Source: Tetradesmus obliquus
Taxonomy: Eukaryota > Chlorophyta > Chlorophyceae > Sphaeropleales > Scenedesmaceae
NCBI GenBank assembly: GCA_030272155.1
Contig: CP126203.1
Location: forward strand, 3,906,001 to 3,970,000
DNA: 64,000 nucleotides
Direction: 5' to 3'
Shown: positions 11,445 through 22,699 of the stretch, piece by piece
How the letters are laid out: each line of letters starts with the position of its first letter
Position numbering within the stretch: position 1 is the first letter of the stretch
Notes under the pieces: generated by a model
What the model was told of the DNA's origin: nothing
Seen by the model: only the letters and a program-made list of their open reading frames with translations
Databases searched by the model: none
Translations under genes and position numbers: made by a program

Positions 11445-12048
11445 GTTTGCGTCGCAGGCTGCTCCTGCTGCTGCCTAGCCAGTAATTCACGCTCACTGAA
11501 TGTGCCCTTGACAAAAGCAGCAGCAGTGCTACCTGCTGGACTGACCAAGGCGGCGGCTGCTGCTGCTGCTGGTGCTGCTACTGGTACAGCAATCGGCACT
11601 GCCAGCGGTACAGCCAGTGGCACTGCAAGGGGCACCTGCATGCCCTGGGGGGCAGCTGGCTGCTGCTGCTGCAGCTGCTGCTGCAGCTGCTGCTGCTGCT
11701 GCTGCTGCAGCTGCTGCTGCTGCTGCTGCTGCAGCTGCTGCTGCTGCTGCTGCTTTTGAGCTACTGCTGCCGCCCGCTCCCTAAAGCTGACAGAAGCAAC
11801 AGCGGGGCCAGCGGCAGCAGCAGCACTTGGTGCTGCCGCTGCCTTGCCTGGCGCTCCCGGCCTTAGCTGATGTGCTGCTCCTTCCTGGTTGCTGCTGCTG
11901 CTGCTGGCCCCACCTGGCCTGCGCTGCTGCTGCTGCTTGGGCTGCTGCTGCTGCTGCTGCCAGTCAGCAGGGATTTGTGTGGTGTGCACTGAACCCCAGC
12001 TGTCCTCCCCAGCTGCCTGGTTGAGCACTGCACCCCAGCCATCCTCAT

Positions 12049-12085
<37 letters not shown>

Positions 12086-13747
12086 CCACTGCGGCCTCAG
12101 ATCAGTAGGCTTGGCAACGCCCCCTTGTGCAAATGCACTTGCAGCAGCACCACCCCTGCCTCCCCTACCCCCGGACCTGCCGCCACCCCTGGTGCTAGCA
12201 GCAGCAGCAAGCAGGGAACGCGGCGGAGGCGGCGGCTGCTGCTGCTGCCCTGCAGTGCTGCTGCTGTCGTCAAACAACTCCTCCTCTGCTGCTGCTGCTG
12301 CTGCTGGTGGTGGTGGGGTAGCTGCTGCTGCTGCAGTGTTGTGAGCTGTGTCCACCGACAGGTGGTCGGACTGCTGCTGCCACTGCTGCCGCCGCTGCTC
12401 CTCCAGTTGTGCTGTGCGCATCGACTCCTCAAGCACGAGGCGCAGCATGCGCTCCTCCTGCAAACATGCACAAACAAGGAGGCAGAGGGCTAGGTTTCTT
12501 CCTGAAAACAGAGGATGCTCCCCGATCAAGGGGTGTATATGTTGCCTACAAACAGAGAATGCTCCACAATTAGGGGGTGCGCATGGACTCGTCAAGCACC
12601 AGCCGCAGCATGCGCTCCTCCTGCAAACATGCAGATGAAAGGTTTATGTTTGTTAGTCATTTAGAGCATTCGGTTTCTGCCTTTAAAAACACAAAAGTTC
12701 CAGCTGTGCAGCGCGCGTGGATTACTCAAGCACCAGCCGCAGCATGCACTCTGCCTGCACACATGCGCACCAGCAGCATGGCGAGAGCGGCACGGTGTTG
12801 GTTTGAAAGCTGCACAGCTACCCAAAACCACCCGGCGCCAGCATGCGCTGCTGCAAGCGCCACATACCGAAAACAGCAACACTGTGAGATGGAAACAAAT
12901 ACATAGCTAGCCAGAAGCCACCCAACACGCCCTTTCACACCGTCCCAAGCAACAGTGAAGTAGACTCAAAACATGACTCCAGCCAAGCAGTGGAGAGCAG
13001 CTCACCTCTGCTTCTTGCTGTGCCGCAAAGCGGGCCTGATTCATGCCAGGCGGCGGCATGCCACCCTGCCGCTGCTGCTGCCGCTGCTGCGGCGGCCGCC
13101 GCGGCATCGGCACTGCAGGCTGACTGCCAAAGGCGCCAGCAGCAGAGCCTATGCCGCTGCTGCTGCTGTTGCTGCGGCTGGCACCAGCAGATGTGGCTAC
13201 TGCTGCTGCTGGTGCAGGGGTGGCGCTGTTGCTGCTGCTGCTGCTGCGGGACAGGGGCTTGGTTGCTGCTGCGGCGGCAGCAGCGGCGGGGCCTGCGCCA
13301 CTGCTGCTGCTGGGCCTGCTGCTGCTCGCACCAGCTGCTGCTGGCTCTGCTGCTGCTGCTGCTGCTGCTGCTTCTTTCACCTTCTTTTCCTTCTTCTTGG
13401 GCGCTGGCTGCTTCTCCTTTGCTTTGGCTGCTGCCGCCTTGGCTGCTGCAGTCTCAGCCTCGTACTCTGCTGCTGCCCTGTCCATTGCTGCTTTGATGGC
13501 AGCCTCCTTTTCTCGCTGAGCCTGCAGCAGCAGCACCATGAGCTGTCAGGTTTCTAATGCAAACAGAGAGCACAAGAGTGCCAGCTGCACTGATGATTGC
13601 AGCTACAGTACAGCAACAATGCTGCTGCCGTGCAACATCAGCGATGACAAGCCTGCTCACTGCTCTGCTGTGATGCGCTGCAGATCTCACAAAGTAGCAA
13701 TTGGCAGCAGACGATGCTGTCTGTCCTAGGATCAGATCTAACCTCCA

Positions 13748-13780
<33 letters not shown>

Positions 13781-16700
13781 TGAACATACTCCAGATGCCG
13801 GACTGGAAGGACTCTGAAGCCTTATTCAGACCCACCGGAGCATAGGCTCAAGCAGGCTTGCTTGCTTCTGATGCGTAAATCTTGTAACAAACAAGTAACA
13901 AGCTTGTAACAAACTTGTAACAAACTTGTAACAAGGCCCACCTGCAGTGCCTCCTCGTCCACTGGCTTCTCCTCTGCAGGAGCTGCTGCTGCTGCTGCCC
14001 CTTTCTTCCCCTTCTTCTTGCCCTTTTTGCTACCACCTGCTGCTGCTGCTGCTGCTTCTGCTTCTGTGTCTGCCGGTTCTCCATCGGCAACTGCTGCTGC
14101 TGCTGCCGCCCCACCGCTGCTGCTGGCCCGCTGTGCCTCAGCTGCTGCACATGCAGGCGCCTTGCCGGCTGCTTTTGACTTTGACTTTGCTGCTGCTGCT
14201 GCGGGCTTTGCTGCTGCTGCTGCTGGAGCTGGCGCCGCCTCAGGAGCGGCTCGGCCTGCAATGCAGCAGTAGGTTGATGCAGCAGCAGCAGCCAATGTGT
14301 GAGACACGTATGTGAAACACCTTGCTTTGCAGCAAAGTAACCAACTATCTAGCTGACCAGTAGGAATAGGTCGGCGGCACTGTGGTGGCATCATCCCGGG
14401 CTCACACCCTCAGCCGCTGCTGCTACTGCCCTGGCATCCTTTCACAAGGCCGGCTTAAATTAGCAATGCTGCAGATATCAGCAAATCCCAACAGGAGATG
14501 TCCATCGCTCCCCTCAAAACTTAACACTGGTGCTTGCAATGCAACCCCAAGCACCCCCTCATACACCCACCTGAGGTGGCATAGCTCGACTCAACACTGA
14601 AATCGCCCCAGCTCACACCCTCAGATGCTGCCGCTGCTGCCGCCGCATCATCCCCAGCCGCCGCTGCTGCAGCAGCTGCACGCTGCACAACATCAGCCGC
14701 AGCATAGCCGCCACGAGCTCTGAATACATACTTAGTGCCGGGCTGCAGGGCTGGTATTTCAACAAGCTGCTGCTGGCTGAGGCGGGAGGCCCACGGGGTG
14801 CTGCTGCTGCTGTTGGCTGGGCGGTAGTCGAGCTGGTAGAGCACCTGCGCCTGTGCAGGGAAGCAGCAGCAGCGGCAGCAGTTGCATCAGCAGTCAGGTC
14901 AGCAAATATTCGAAGAAGAGGAGTGCTGCTGTTGGCTGGGCAGCAATTGGTAGAGCACCTGCGCCTGTGCAGGCAAGCAGCAGTTGCAACAGCGGTCGAG
15001 TTAACAGATGGAGTGAAGTGAGGAGTGCTGCTGTTGGCTGGGCGGTAAACGAGCTGGTAGAGCACCTGCGCCTGTGCAGGCAAGCAGCAGTTGCAACAGC
15101 GGTCGCTAGCGGCGGATGTCCAGCTGGTAGAGTACGGCTGCATTGCACTTTCTGCCGCTCCAGTGGGGCGGGGGCCTCTGGCGTTGATTGCTATGGCTTG
15201 ATGGGGTTGTTTGATGGGGTTGTTTGCTGATGATAGGCTGCATTGCACGCTGCAATTGCTCACCTGCACAGTTGCATCCGCCGCGCCGCGCCGGTCCACG
15301 TTGATGCTGATGCTGCTGGAACTGCAGCACAAGCCCAGGGGCCCTATCAACCAAATTCAATTTAACAGCTGCATTGCAACACCACACTCATTCACCTGCA
15401 CAGCTGCATCCGCCGCGCCGCGCCGGTCCACGTTGATGCTGATGCTGCTGTTGCTGCGGCTGGCCATCACCGGGCGCGGCAGCCGGCCCCAATGCAGGTG
15501 ATGCTGCTGGACCATGTTCACAGGCCGAGTCCCTCTACCTATCAACCTTGATCTTACAGCTGCATTGCACGCGATTCACTCACCTGCACAGCTGCATTGG
15601 AGCTGCATCGCACACCACATTGCATCGATGCTGCATAGCACGCCACATCCAACGACCAAACAGCTGCATCCGCTGCGGCGCGCCAAACAAAGTTGATGGT
15701 GATGCTGCTGGAGTTCAAGCACAAGCTGCGCCCCCCTATCAGACCCCCTGTCATCTTGCAGCTGCATTGCTCCACCACATCTGCCCACCTGCACAGCTGC
15801 ATCCGCCGCGCCGCGCCGGTCCACGTTGATGCTGACGCTGCTGTTGCTGCGGCTGGCCATCACCGGGCGCGGCAGCCGGCCCCAATGCAGGTGATGCTGC
15901 TGGACCATGTTCACAGGCCGAGTCCCTCTACCTATCAACCTTGATCTTACAGCTGCATTGCACGCGATTCACTCACCTGCACAGCTGCATTGGAGCTGCA
16001 TCGCACACCACATTGCATCGATGCTGCATAGCACGCCACATCCAACGACCAAACAGCTGCATCCGCTGCGGCGCGCCAAACAAAGTTGATGGTGATGCTG
16101 CTGGAGTTCAAGCACAAGCTGCGCCCCCCTATCAGACCCCCTGTCATCTTGCAGCTGCATTGCTCCACCACATCTGCCCACCTGCACAGCTGCATCCGCC
16201 GCGCCGCGCCGGTCCACGTTGATGCTGACGCTGCTGTTGCTGCGGCTGGCCATCACCGGGCGCGGCAGCTGCGCCAGGCGCTTCGCGAGGACAGCGTCAG
16301 CGGCGTTGGTTGAGCTGCTGGCGGCGCCCTGGCGCTGCTGCTGAGCGAAGAACTCTTCAGCCTGAAGCAGCGGCAGCAGCAGCAGGTATCTTCAGTTGCA
16401 GCATGTAGCACCAACAAGAATCAAACACTATGTTCAAGCGCTGGGGGAGCTGCTGGCGGCGCCCTGGCGCTGCTGCTGAGCGAAGAACTCCTCGGCCTGA
16501 AGCAGTAACAGCAGCAGCAGTAACAGAAGCAGCAGCAGCAGCAATAGCAGCAGATTATGATATGGTAAGCCGTAGCATGTACAGCTTTCTTTAAAATAGC
16601 GTAACATTTTTTAATGCTGCAGGCCAAACACTAATCAGCAGTGATGCTGGTTGAGGGACAGATGGGTCTGCCCATGGACAGAAAGATGCAAAAGCTCATG

Positions 16701-19160
16701 TCTGCTAGCAGCCGTCAGCACCCTAGCACACCATGCCTTTCAGGATGTGAGAACACATAAAAATGTGATGGCCCGCGACAAGCTGCATCGCTGCATGCAG
16801 GTCTCACCTCCTGGGCGCGCCGCCACTGAGCTGCCTCGTAAGACCACACAACGCAGAGAGTGTGTAGCGCGCAATCTATGATGCTGACTGCTGCTGTTGC
16901 GTCAGCTGCATGCAGGACCTGGCAGAGCTGAATACCTCCAGGTGCAACATTCACAAACAAACAGAGCAGGTCACTTGAGCTGCATGCAGGTCTCACCTCC
17001 TGGGCGCGCCTCCACTGAGCTGCCTTCTTGTTGAGCTTCTCCTCCTCCTTCCTGCAAGCAGCGGTCAAACAGGCGGGAGGTCATATAAGTCATAATACGG
17101 TCGAATAAATAAACAAAAAAGATTGAGACATGCGCTGCCTTCTTGTTGAGCTTCTCCTCCTCCTTCCTGCAAGCGGTGATTCAAACAGGCAGCAGGTGAA
17201 AGCACGTCAACATGCGGTCAAACCCATGAACAAAACAGAACAAAACAAAACAAATTGTGACGCTGCTTTCTTGTTGAGCTTCTCCTCCTCTTTCCTGCTG
17301 CCGGTGAAACAGAAGTCGACGTTCGGTCAAACCCACAAACCATACATAACAACACAAAATTCTGCAAACCCTGACAGATCCCATCTACATGTACCCTCAG
17401 GCTACTGCGGCCTGCAGCTGCAACTCACCAAACCACACAACTGCATCTGCTCCATCAACATGCTGCAAAGGCCTGCCCTACCCAATGAGCATGGGGTCGA
17501 TGCCCAGGTCCCCAAATAGGTCCTCCAAATAGGTCCCCAAATAGGTCCTCAGCATGGACATAGGTCCCCAAAGGCCTGCCCCACCCACCATCCACTGCAG
17601 AACAGCAAGGCAGCAACACACCTCTCATAGCGGTCGCTGCCGCCGTAGCCGCCGTAGCCGCTGCTGCTGCCGCGTGCATAGCGTGGGTGCCCTCCCGGCA
17701 TGCCGTCATCCTCGTCATCAGTCTCCCACTCATCGTAATCTTCGTCATCGTCATCCTGCAGAATTGCAGCAAAGAGTAACAATCATGTTGTTGTTGCTGT
17801 TGTTGTTATGGTTGTTGCCGCCCATGGAAAAGAAGCCTCCCCGGGGTAATGCAAACACGCCATGAGGCTGTCCTCTGGCGCATATGCAAGGCCGCCTCTT
17901 TGAGCCAAACAACCCATATTACCAGCAGCCTAAAGGCTGCAACTATCACGCACCTCGTAGAAGGCAAAGCCGCCGCCGCCGCGGCTGCCGCCAAACGGCC
18001 CGCCGCCCATGCCCCCCATGCTGAAGAAACCGCCTCCAGGAGTCGTGAACACGCCCTGGCCCTCCGCCAAACGGCCCTCTACTAAGCCCTCACTCACAGG
18101 CTCAAACACGACTCCTTTTTATCACAAGCGCAAAACCCCAATGCACATCATCACAACCAGAGTCCTCATGCACCTCATAGAAAGCACAGCCCCCGCCGCC
18201 GCGGCTGCCGCCAAACGGCCCGCCACCCATGCCGCCCATGCTGAAGAAGCCGCCTCCCGGCGACATGAACACGCCCTGGCCCTCCGCCAAACGGCCCTCT
18301 ACTAAACCCTCACTCACAAGCTCCAACACGATTCCTTTCGACCACAAGCCCAAGACCACAAGCCCAAAACCCCAATGCACATCATCACAGCCATAGCCCT
18401 CACGCACCTCATAGAAAGCAAAGCCGCCGCCGCCGCGGCTGCCGCCAAACTGCCCGCCCATGCCACCCATCCTGAAGAATCCTCCTCCTGGCAACATGAA
18501 CACGCCTCGCGGGCCGCCTCCAAAACGCGCTACACCAGGGCCAACCTTGCCGCCAATCGGCCCACCAAGCCCTTCATGCATTCAGAACACGCCGCTTCTT
18601 CCTTCTTCAAACCTCACACCCCAAGATCCACAACTATCAGCCCCGCAGCCAAAGATGTCACGCACCTCATAGAAAGCAAAGCCGCCGCCGCCGCGGCTGC
18701 CGCCAAACGGCCCGCCACCCATGCCGCCCATTGAAAAGAAGCCCCCTCCAGGGGTCATGAAAACGCCTCGTGGGCCGCCTCCACCGCCAAACGGCCCACC
18801 ACCAAAACCTCCCCTGCCGCCAAAACCGCGGGGCGGCCCTCTGCCAAAACCGCCGCGCGGGCCGCCTCCGAAGAGCATTGCGAAGATGAGCATGGGGTCA
18901 ATGCCCAGGTCGCCAAACAGGTCCTCCATGTCCATGCTGTTGTCACAAGCAGCAGTGGCGGTGTGCAGGACGTTACGTTGGCAGTGTGTTGTGGCAGGAT
19001 TTGGTGGTGTGAAGGAGTGGCCAAAAGCAGCATCACGTGAAAAAACGGCAGCAACATGAAATCCACAGGTGCGGTGGTTTGCAGCGTCAGACCAAGATGA
19101 GCATGGGGCGATGCCCAGGTCCCCAAAGAGGTCCTGCATGTCCATGCTGTTGACGAAAAG

Positions 19161-19223
<63 letters not shown>

Positions 19224-20946
19224 TTGCAGGAGGTGACAATGGCAGTGTGTTGTTCGCAGGCTTTGGCGGTGTGAAAGAACGGGCGAGAGCGCCAACATTC
19301 GACAACACGGCAGCAATCAGAGGAACAGTTGCAATGATTTGCAGCGTCAGCGCGCAGATGAGCATGGCGTCGATGCCCCAGGTCACTGAACAGATCCACC
19401 ATGCCCATGCTGTTGTGATATGATTTAAAACGCAGAGGTGCTTGTGCCGGCCGAGCAGCAGTTGACAGCAGCGGCAGGTGACTATGAGCGCATGCGCATG
19501 CTAGCTGTGGCAAACAATACTGGGGACATATACTGGCCATGGCATGGCAATATGCAGACACAGCAGTCGTCAATCCTGCAAGGAACTGCAAGCTGCAGAG
19601 TTTGAACCAAAAGTAACAGCCAAGATAACAGTCAAACCAGCAGTCAAAGTGACAAACCCCACCTGTTGGGGTCCAGGTCATCGAGGTCATCATCAGAGGC
19701 ATCCGCGGAGGTGAGCCGCGCATAAGCAGCACTGATGAGCTGAAACTTGGTGGTTGACTCCTCACTGCTGCCGTTCTTATCAGGATGCCTGCAGGGTCAA
19801 CAACATACAGCAGCAGCTGCATGCCATTGTGCCTCAACTGTGTCAGCTAGAAGCTGCTTGTTGACTCCTCGCTGCTGTTGCCATTCATGTCAGGGTGCCT
19901 GCAGGAACGGCAGACGGATAGCAGCAGCTGCATGGCAGTCTTTTGATCTTAATAGGTGCTTGCCGGCAATTCCATGTGGAATCGAAGCCGCTGCCGTTCT
20001 TGTCAAGATGCTTGATTGCCAGGCTGCACTGTGAGCTACGGCTGGTGGGTGGGCTCCTTGCTGCTGCCGTTCTTGTCAAGATGCTGACAGGAAGAGCCGG
20101 CAGGTCAGCGTGCCAGCCGCTTGATTGCCAGGCTGCACTGTGAGCTACGGCTGGTGGGTGGGCTCCTTGCTGCTGCCATTCTTGTCAAGATGCTTGCAGG
20201 AAGAGCCTGCTGCTTGCATGCCAGTCGCTTTTGCCAGGCTGCACTGTGAGCTAGGGCTTGTACGTGGGCTCCTTGCTGCTGCCGTTGTTGTGAGGGTACC
20301 TGCAGGAATAGCCGACTGCTTGTATGCCAGGCTGCACTGCTAATAGCAGCTGCAGCGCCAGCTGCTGGCACAGCAGGGCGCGAGCAGGAGTGCTGCTGAA
20401 ACAGTTGCAGGCTGCAGCTCTTAGCCAATGGCATAGGTCCACATTGGCTACACAGCAGCGCGCTGCACAACGTGTGCCTCGTGGCTATTGCTCGGCGCAG
20501 TTCAAACTGCAGGTGGCCACCTTGGACGCTGCACCAGACTGCAGCCCTCAGCTGCAGTAAATGCTGCTGTGCCCGCTGCTTGCCGCTGTTAACTTGCGGA
20601 ATGTTTCACCGTGCTGTGAACCAAAAGATCACATAGTTGATGTGCAGACAGCAGCAGCGCAGCCTGATCTGGTGCAAGACAGACGCTGCTGCTGTGCTGT
20701 GGTGCCACCCAGTGCCCAATGGCAGCATGCACGCTCACCACTTGAGTGCCAGCTGCCTGAAGGCTTTCTTGATGGTGCCCTCATCTTCCGTAGCCTGCAA
20801 TCAGTCAACGAAGCGCTTCGCATGAGCCCCCTGCACAGCATGCTAGCCCGGCCAGCCCATCCAAGCCATAATCCGTGCCAAAGTCTTGTGCTCGTGCTTG
20901 CCTCGATCTCCAAGACGCTGAACGCCTCTTCCCTAGTGATCTTCAT
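10659..20946 (-). CDS. J-domain protein with fibronectin III-like domain and Q/Y/G-rich tail
   Basis: Hsp40-type co-chaperone by its J domain, which stimulates an Hsp70 partner. Exons (minus strand): 20902-20946, 20739-20794, 19663-19788, 18666-18936, 17622-17755, 16997-17051, 16182-16361, 14571-14844, 13942-14255, 13006-13521, then 12457 down to 10659. Start ATG (20944-20946) leads into MKITREEAFSVLEIE. Approximate residues: J domain 5-75 with KKAFRQLALKWHPDKN and HPD at 35-37; G/F-rich 76-165; acidic DDDDEDYDEWETDDEDDG 166-183; charged KEEEKLNKKAAQWRRAQE about 212-229; FN3-like 290-380 (VLYQLDYRP...LQPGTKYVFRAR); Ala/Lys-rich 381-657; Gln-rich tail to about 1250. Intron 1 appears to use a GC donor. 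One frame change inside a CAG tract (10890-10915) is needed to reach the natural-looking end YNQQQQPYRAP; without it the frame stops at 10616-10618. J domain and phases are firm; the last 100 residues are not. Confidence 0.85.
12570..12765 (-). repeat. Two 5'-end copies of the J-protein last exon
   Basis: The start of the exon at 12457 (EERMLRLVLEESMRT) is echoed at about 12575-12622 (with its TTTGCAG acceptor) and, more decayed, at 12718-12760. Both are transcriptionally upstream of the intact exon. Confidence 0.75.
14925..15135 (-). repeat. Copies of the FN3-exon start and its acceptor
   Basis: The acceptor and first codons of exon 14571-14844 (GGCGCAG, then VLYQL...RPANSS) recur near 14958 and 15072, with a weaker trace near 15125. 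Spacing is about 115 bp, and each copy sits in the intron upstream of the intact exon. Confidence 0.75.
15265..16275 (-). repeat. Near-identical 393-bp tandem duplication plus older copies of the NVDRRGAADAAVQ exon end
   Basis: The block at about 15490-15882 is repeated at 15883-16275 with essentially no differences that I can see, offset by 393 bp. Each unit contains the 3' end of exon 16182-16361 (SINVDRRGAADAAVQ with GTGGGC or GTGAATG-type continuation). Two older copies of the same exon end lie at about 15399-15490 and 15275-15330. The near-identity marks the 393-bp step as recent. Confidence 0.85.
16430..16505 (-). repeat. 5'-end copy of exon 16182-16361
   Basis: The AEEFFAQQQRQGA start of the exon, with its TTCAG acceptor, is echoed here about 140 bp upstream in transcription. 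It is followed by CAG/CTG-rich sequence. Confidence 0.75.
16803..17305 (-). repeat. Copies of the KEEEKLNKKAAQWRRAQE exon on both sides
   Basis: Exon 16997-17051 has two 5'-end copies upstream (about 17135-17172 and 17265-17300: KEEEKLNKKAA) and one 3'-end copy downstream (about 16806-16845: AAQWRRAQE followed by GTGAGACC). Confidence 0.8.
17480..17570 (-). repeat. Eroded copies of the DLFGDLGIDPM segment
   Basis: Short repeats of GGTCCCCAAATAGGTCCTC are degenerate copies of the sequence coding DLFGDLG at the start of exon 18666-18936, lying near its downstream neighbour exon. Confidence 0.55.
17825..18535 (-). repeat. Four 3'-end copies of the Gly/Phe-rich J-protein exon
   Basis: The GGMGGGPFGGSRGGGGFAFYE coding end of exon 18666-18936, with its GTGCGTG donor, recurs at about 18408-18530, 18170-18280 and 17955-18060, with a fragment at 17825-17865. 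Spacing is 220-240 bp. All are downstream of the parent exon. Confidence 0.85.
19090..19420 (-). repeat. Two 5'-end copies of the MDMEDLFGDLG exon, one carrying (CTG)20
   Basis: Copies at about 19090-19148 and 19345-19412 repeat the start of exon 18666-18936. The nearer copy is preceded on the coding strand by an exact 60-bp (CTG)20 run (+ strand (CAG)20 at 19163-19222). Confidence 0.8.
19855..20310 (-). repeat. Five graded copies of the HPDKN (J-domain signature) exon start
   Basis: Upstream of the intact exon 19663-19788, copies of the HPDKNGSSEEST start lie near 19865-19905, 19985-20010, 20050-20090, 20160-20200 and 20262-20300. They read HPDMNGNSSEE, HLDKNGS, HLDKNGSSKEPTH (twice) and YPHNNGSSKEPTY. 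Each follows an AG, but the HPD triad is lost in all except the first. Confidence 0.82.
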
Positions 20947-22699
20947 TGCTTTCAAGGTCGTAGGCTAAGCAGGAGGGGCTCGGCACGCTACTGGGCACCC
21001 GGCAGGCGCGTGTAAGTGAGACTACTGGCTTCTGGTTCGGCTGCGGATGTTTATTCAAACGCTGTGATTACTAAAATAACATCGTCCGTTCAACAAGATG
21101 AACTGCGACACCTGCAGGCTGCACCTTCAGGGAACTGCAGCAGCAACAGGCCCTACTGGCAACACACCCTTGACAAGTACAACAACTACAGCAGCTGCAC
21201 ATTGAACGATGCAAGAAGCAGCTGTATTAGTCCATGATCTCTTCTTTTGGATGGCATGCATAAATGGACACAATGCCATCGTGCACAAGTGAGGTGACAT
21301 CATGTCAATGACACAACCGCTGCCAACTGCCTATTACATCTGCAGCACAGACAGCGCGCATGTCTTTCAGGGGCCAGCTCTTATAAAACTGTCTCACGAG
21401 CACTGGCCGTCACGCATACCATCTAATACATGCCTCACTCACCCACTGCTGTGACCCCCGTGCCGGCCAAATCATGATGATCAGCTGTGTTGAGTCATAC
21501 CTCTGGCACTGCCTTTATGATACAACCTGCCCACTGCTTGTATGATACACCCGCCCACTGCTTGTATGATACAACCCGCCCACTGCTTATGTGATATATC
21601 CAGCCCACTGCTTGTATGATACAACCCGCCCACTTGACGCATCATCTCACCCGCCGCTGTGCAACTCAAGCCAGCACACACACTCCTCGTGACAGAATAT
21701 TAATAGTTCAACTTGCTGCTGCCCTGGGTGTGAACGTCAGCAGCAGCGGCGCGCGCGGGTACACGCTGACAGAAAACGTCTCCCCAGCCGCCAAGCTCTC
21801 AACAGTCATGCTTCTGCCAACGCAGCCCACACAATGCTGCTGGGAAACCAAGTCAACAGCGCCTGCCAGAAACGCCCACACCCACACTGTCAGCATCTAC
21901 ACATGGCTGCCCCCCCCCCCCCCCCCCCCCCCCTTCAACCCCCCGCCCCGCCCTCGGCATCGCAATTAATGCCTTTACAACCCCCACACCTCTGGCGCAG
22001 CATCGTCCTCACCATACAATATCTGAAGCATGTCGCAAATCAAGCTCTCGACCCATACCTACTGAACACTACCCCACTTTCTTGGCTCACAACACACCAG
22101 TAGCTGTCCAACTCAACCCGGCAACTCCAACCCTTGCACAAGCTGCATTTGAATGAAAATTCAAAACTCAGCTCGCTGCTGCCCTGGGCGTGAACGTCAG
22201 CAGCAGCGGTGCTCGTGGGTACACGCTGACAGAAAACGTCTCCCCAGCTGCCAGGCTCTCCACAGTCATACTTCTGCCAACGCAGCCCACATAATGCTGC
22301 TGAAAAGCCAAGTCAAACAGTGCGTGCCACAAAAGCTTACACCCACACTGTCAGCATCCACACAATCGTCCTATCACATGGCTGAACCCCCACCCCCCCC
22401 ACCCCCACCCCCGGGCCCTCGGCATTGCATCCATTTACCAATAACCCAAAGGTGGGCCACAGGCCCACCCACAAAGAAGCCAGACAAGGCTCATTGCAAT
22501 TGCTGCCTTTACAACCCACACCTCTGGCACAGCATCGTCATCATTACACACTATTCAAAGCATGCGCTGATCAAGCCCTCGGCCCATACCTCTTGAACAC
22601 TACCCCCGTCATTGGCTCACGACACAGCAACAGCTGTCCAACTCAAGCCAGCAACTCCAACCCATGTGCACAAGCTGCAAGTTGATAAATTCATGAAAC
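20947..22699. repeat. Intergenic region with two extra copies of the P450 terminal exon
   Basis: Between the J-protein start and the P450 stop. Copies of the P450 C-terminal codons (minus strand, MTVESLAAGETFSVSVYPRAP...) lie at about 21708-21815 and 22155-22270, each ending in its own stop. A 24-base C run lies at 21910-21933 and a further C-rich stretch at 22388-22415. A repeated sequence around 21520-21640 codes nothing recognisable. Confidence 0.75.
22509..22513 (-). terminator. Candidate poly(A) signal TGTAA for the P450 gene
   Basis: TTACA on the + strand about 190 nt beyond the P450 stop codon; position and motif fit the chlorophyte signal. Confidence 0.3.

Noticed and set aside
18755..19837. 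Long minus-strand open frame across the J-protein introns
   Set aside because: It is out of frame with the J domain (the HPDKN codons read in another frame) and crosses intron copies; a chance open frame in GC-rich repeats.
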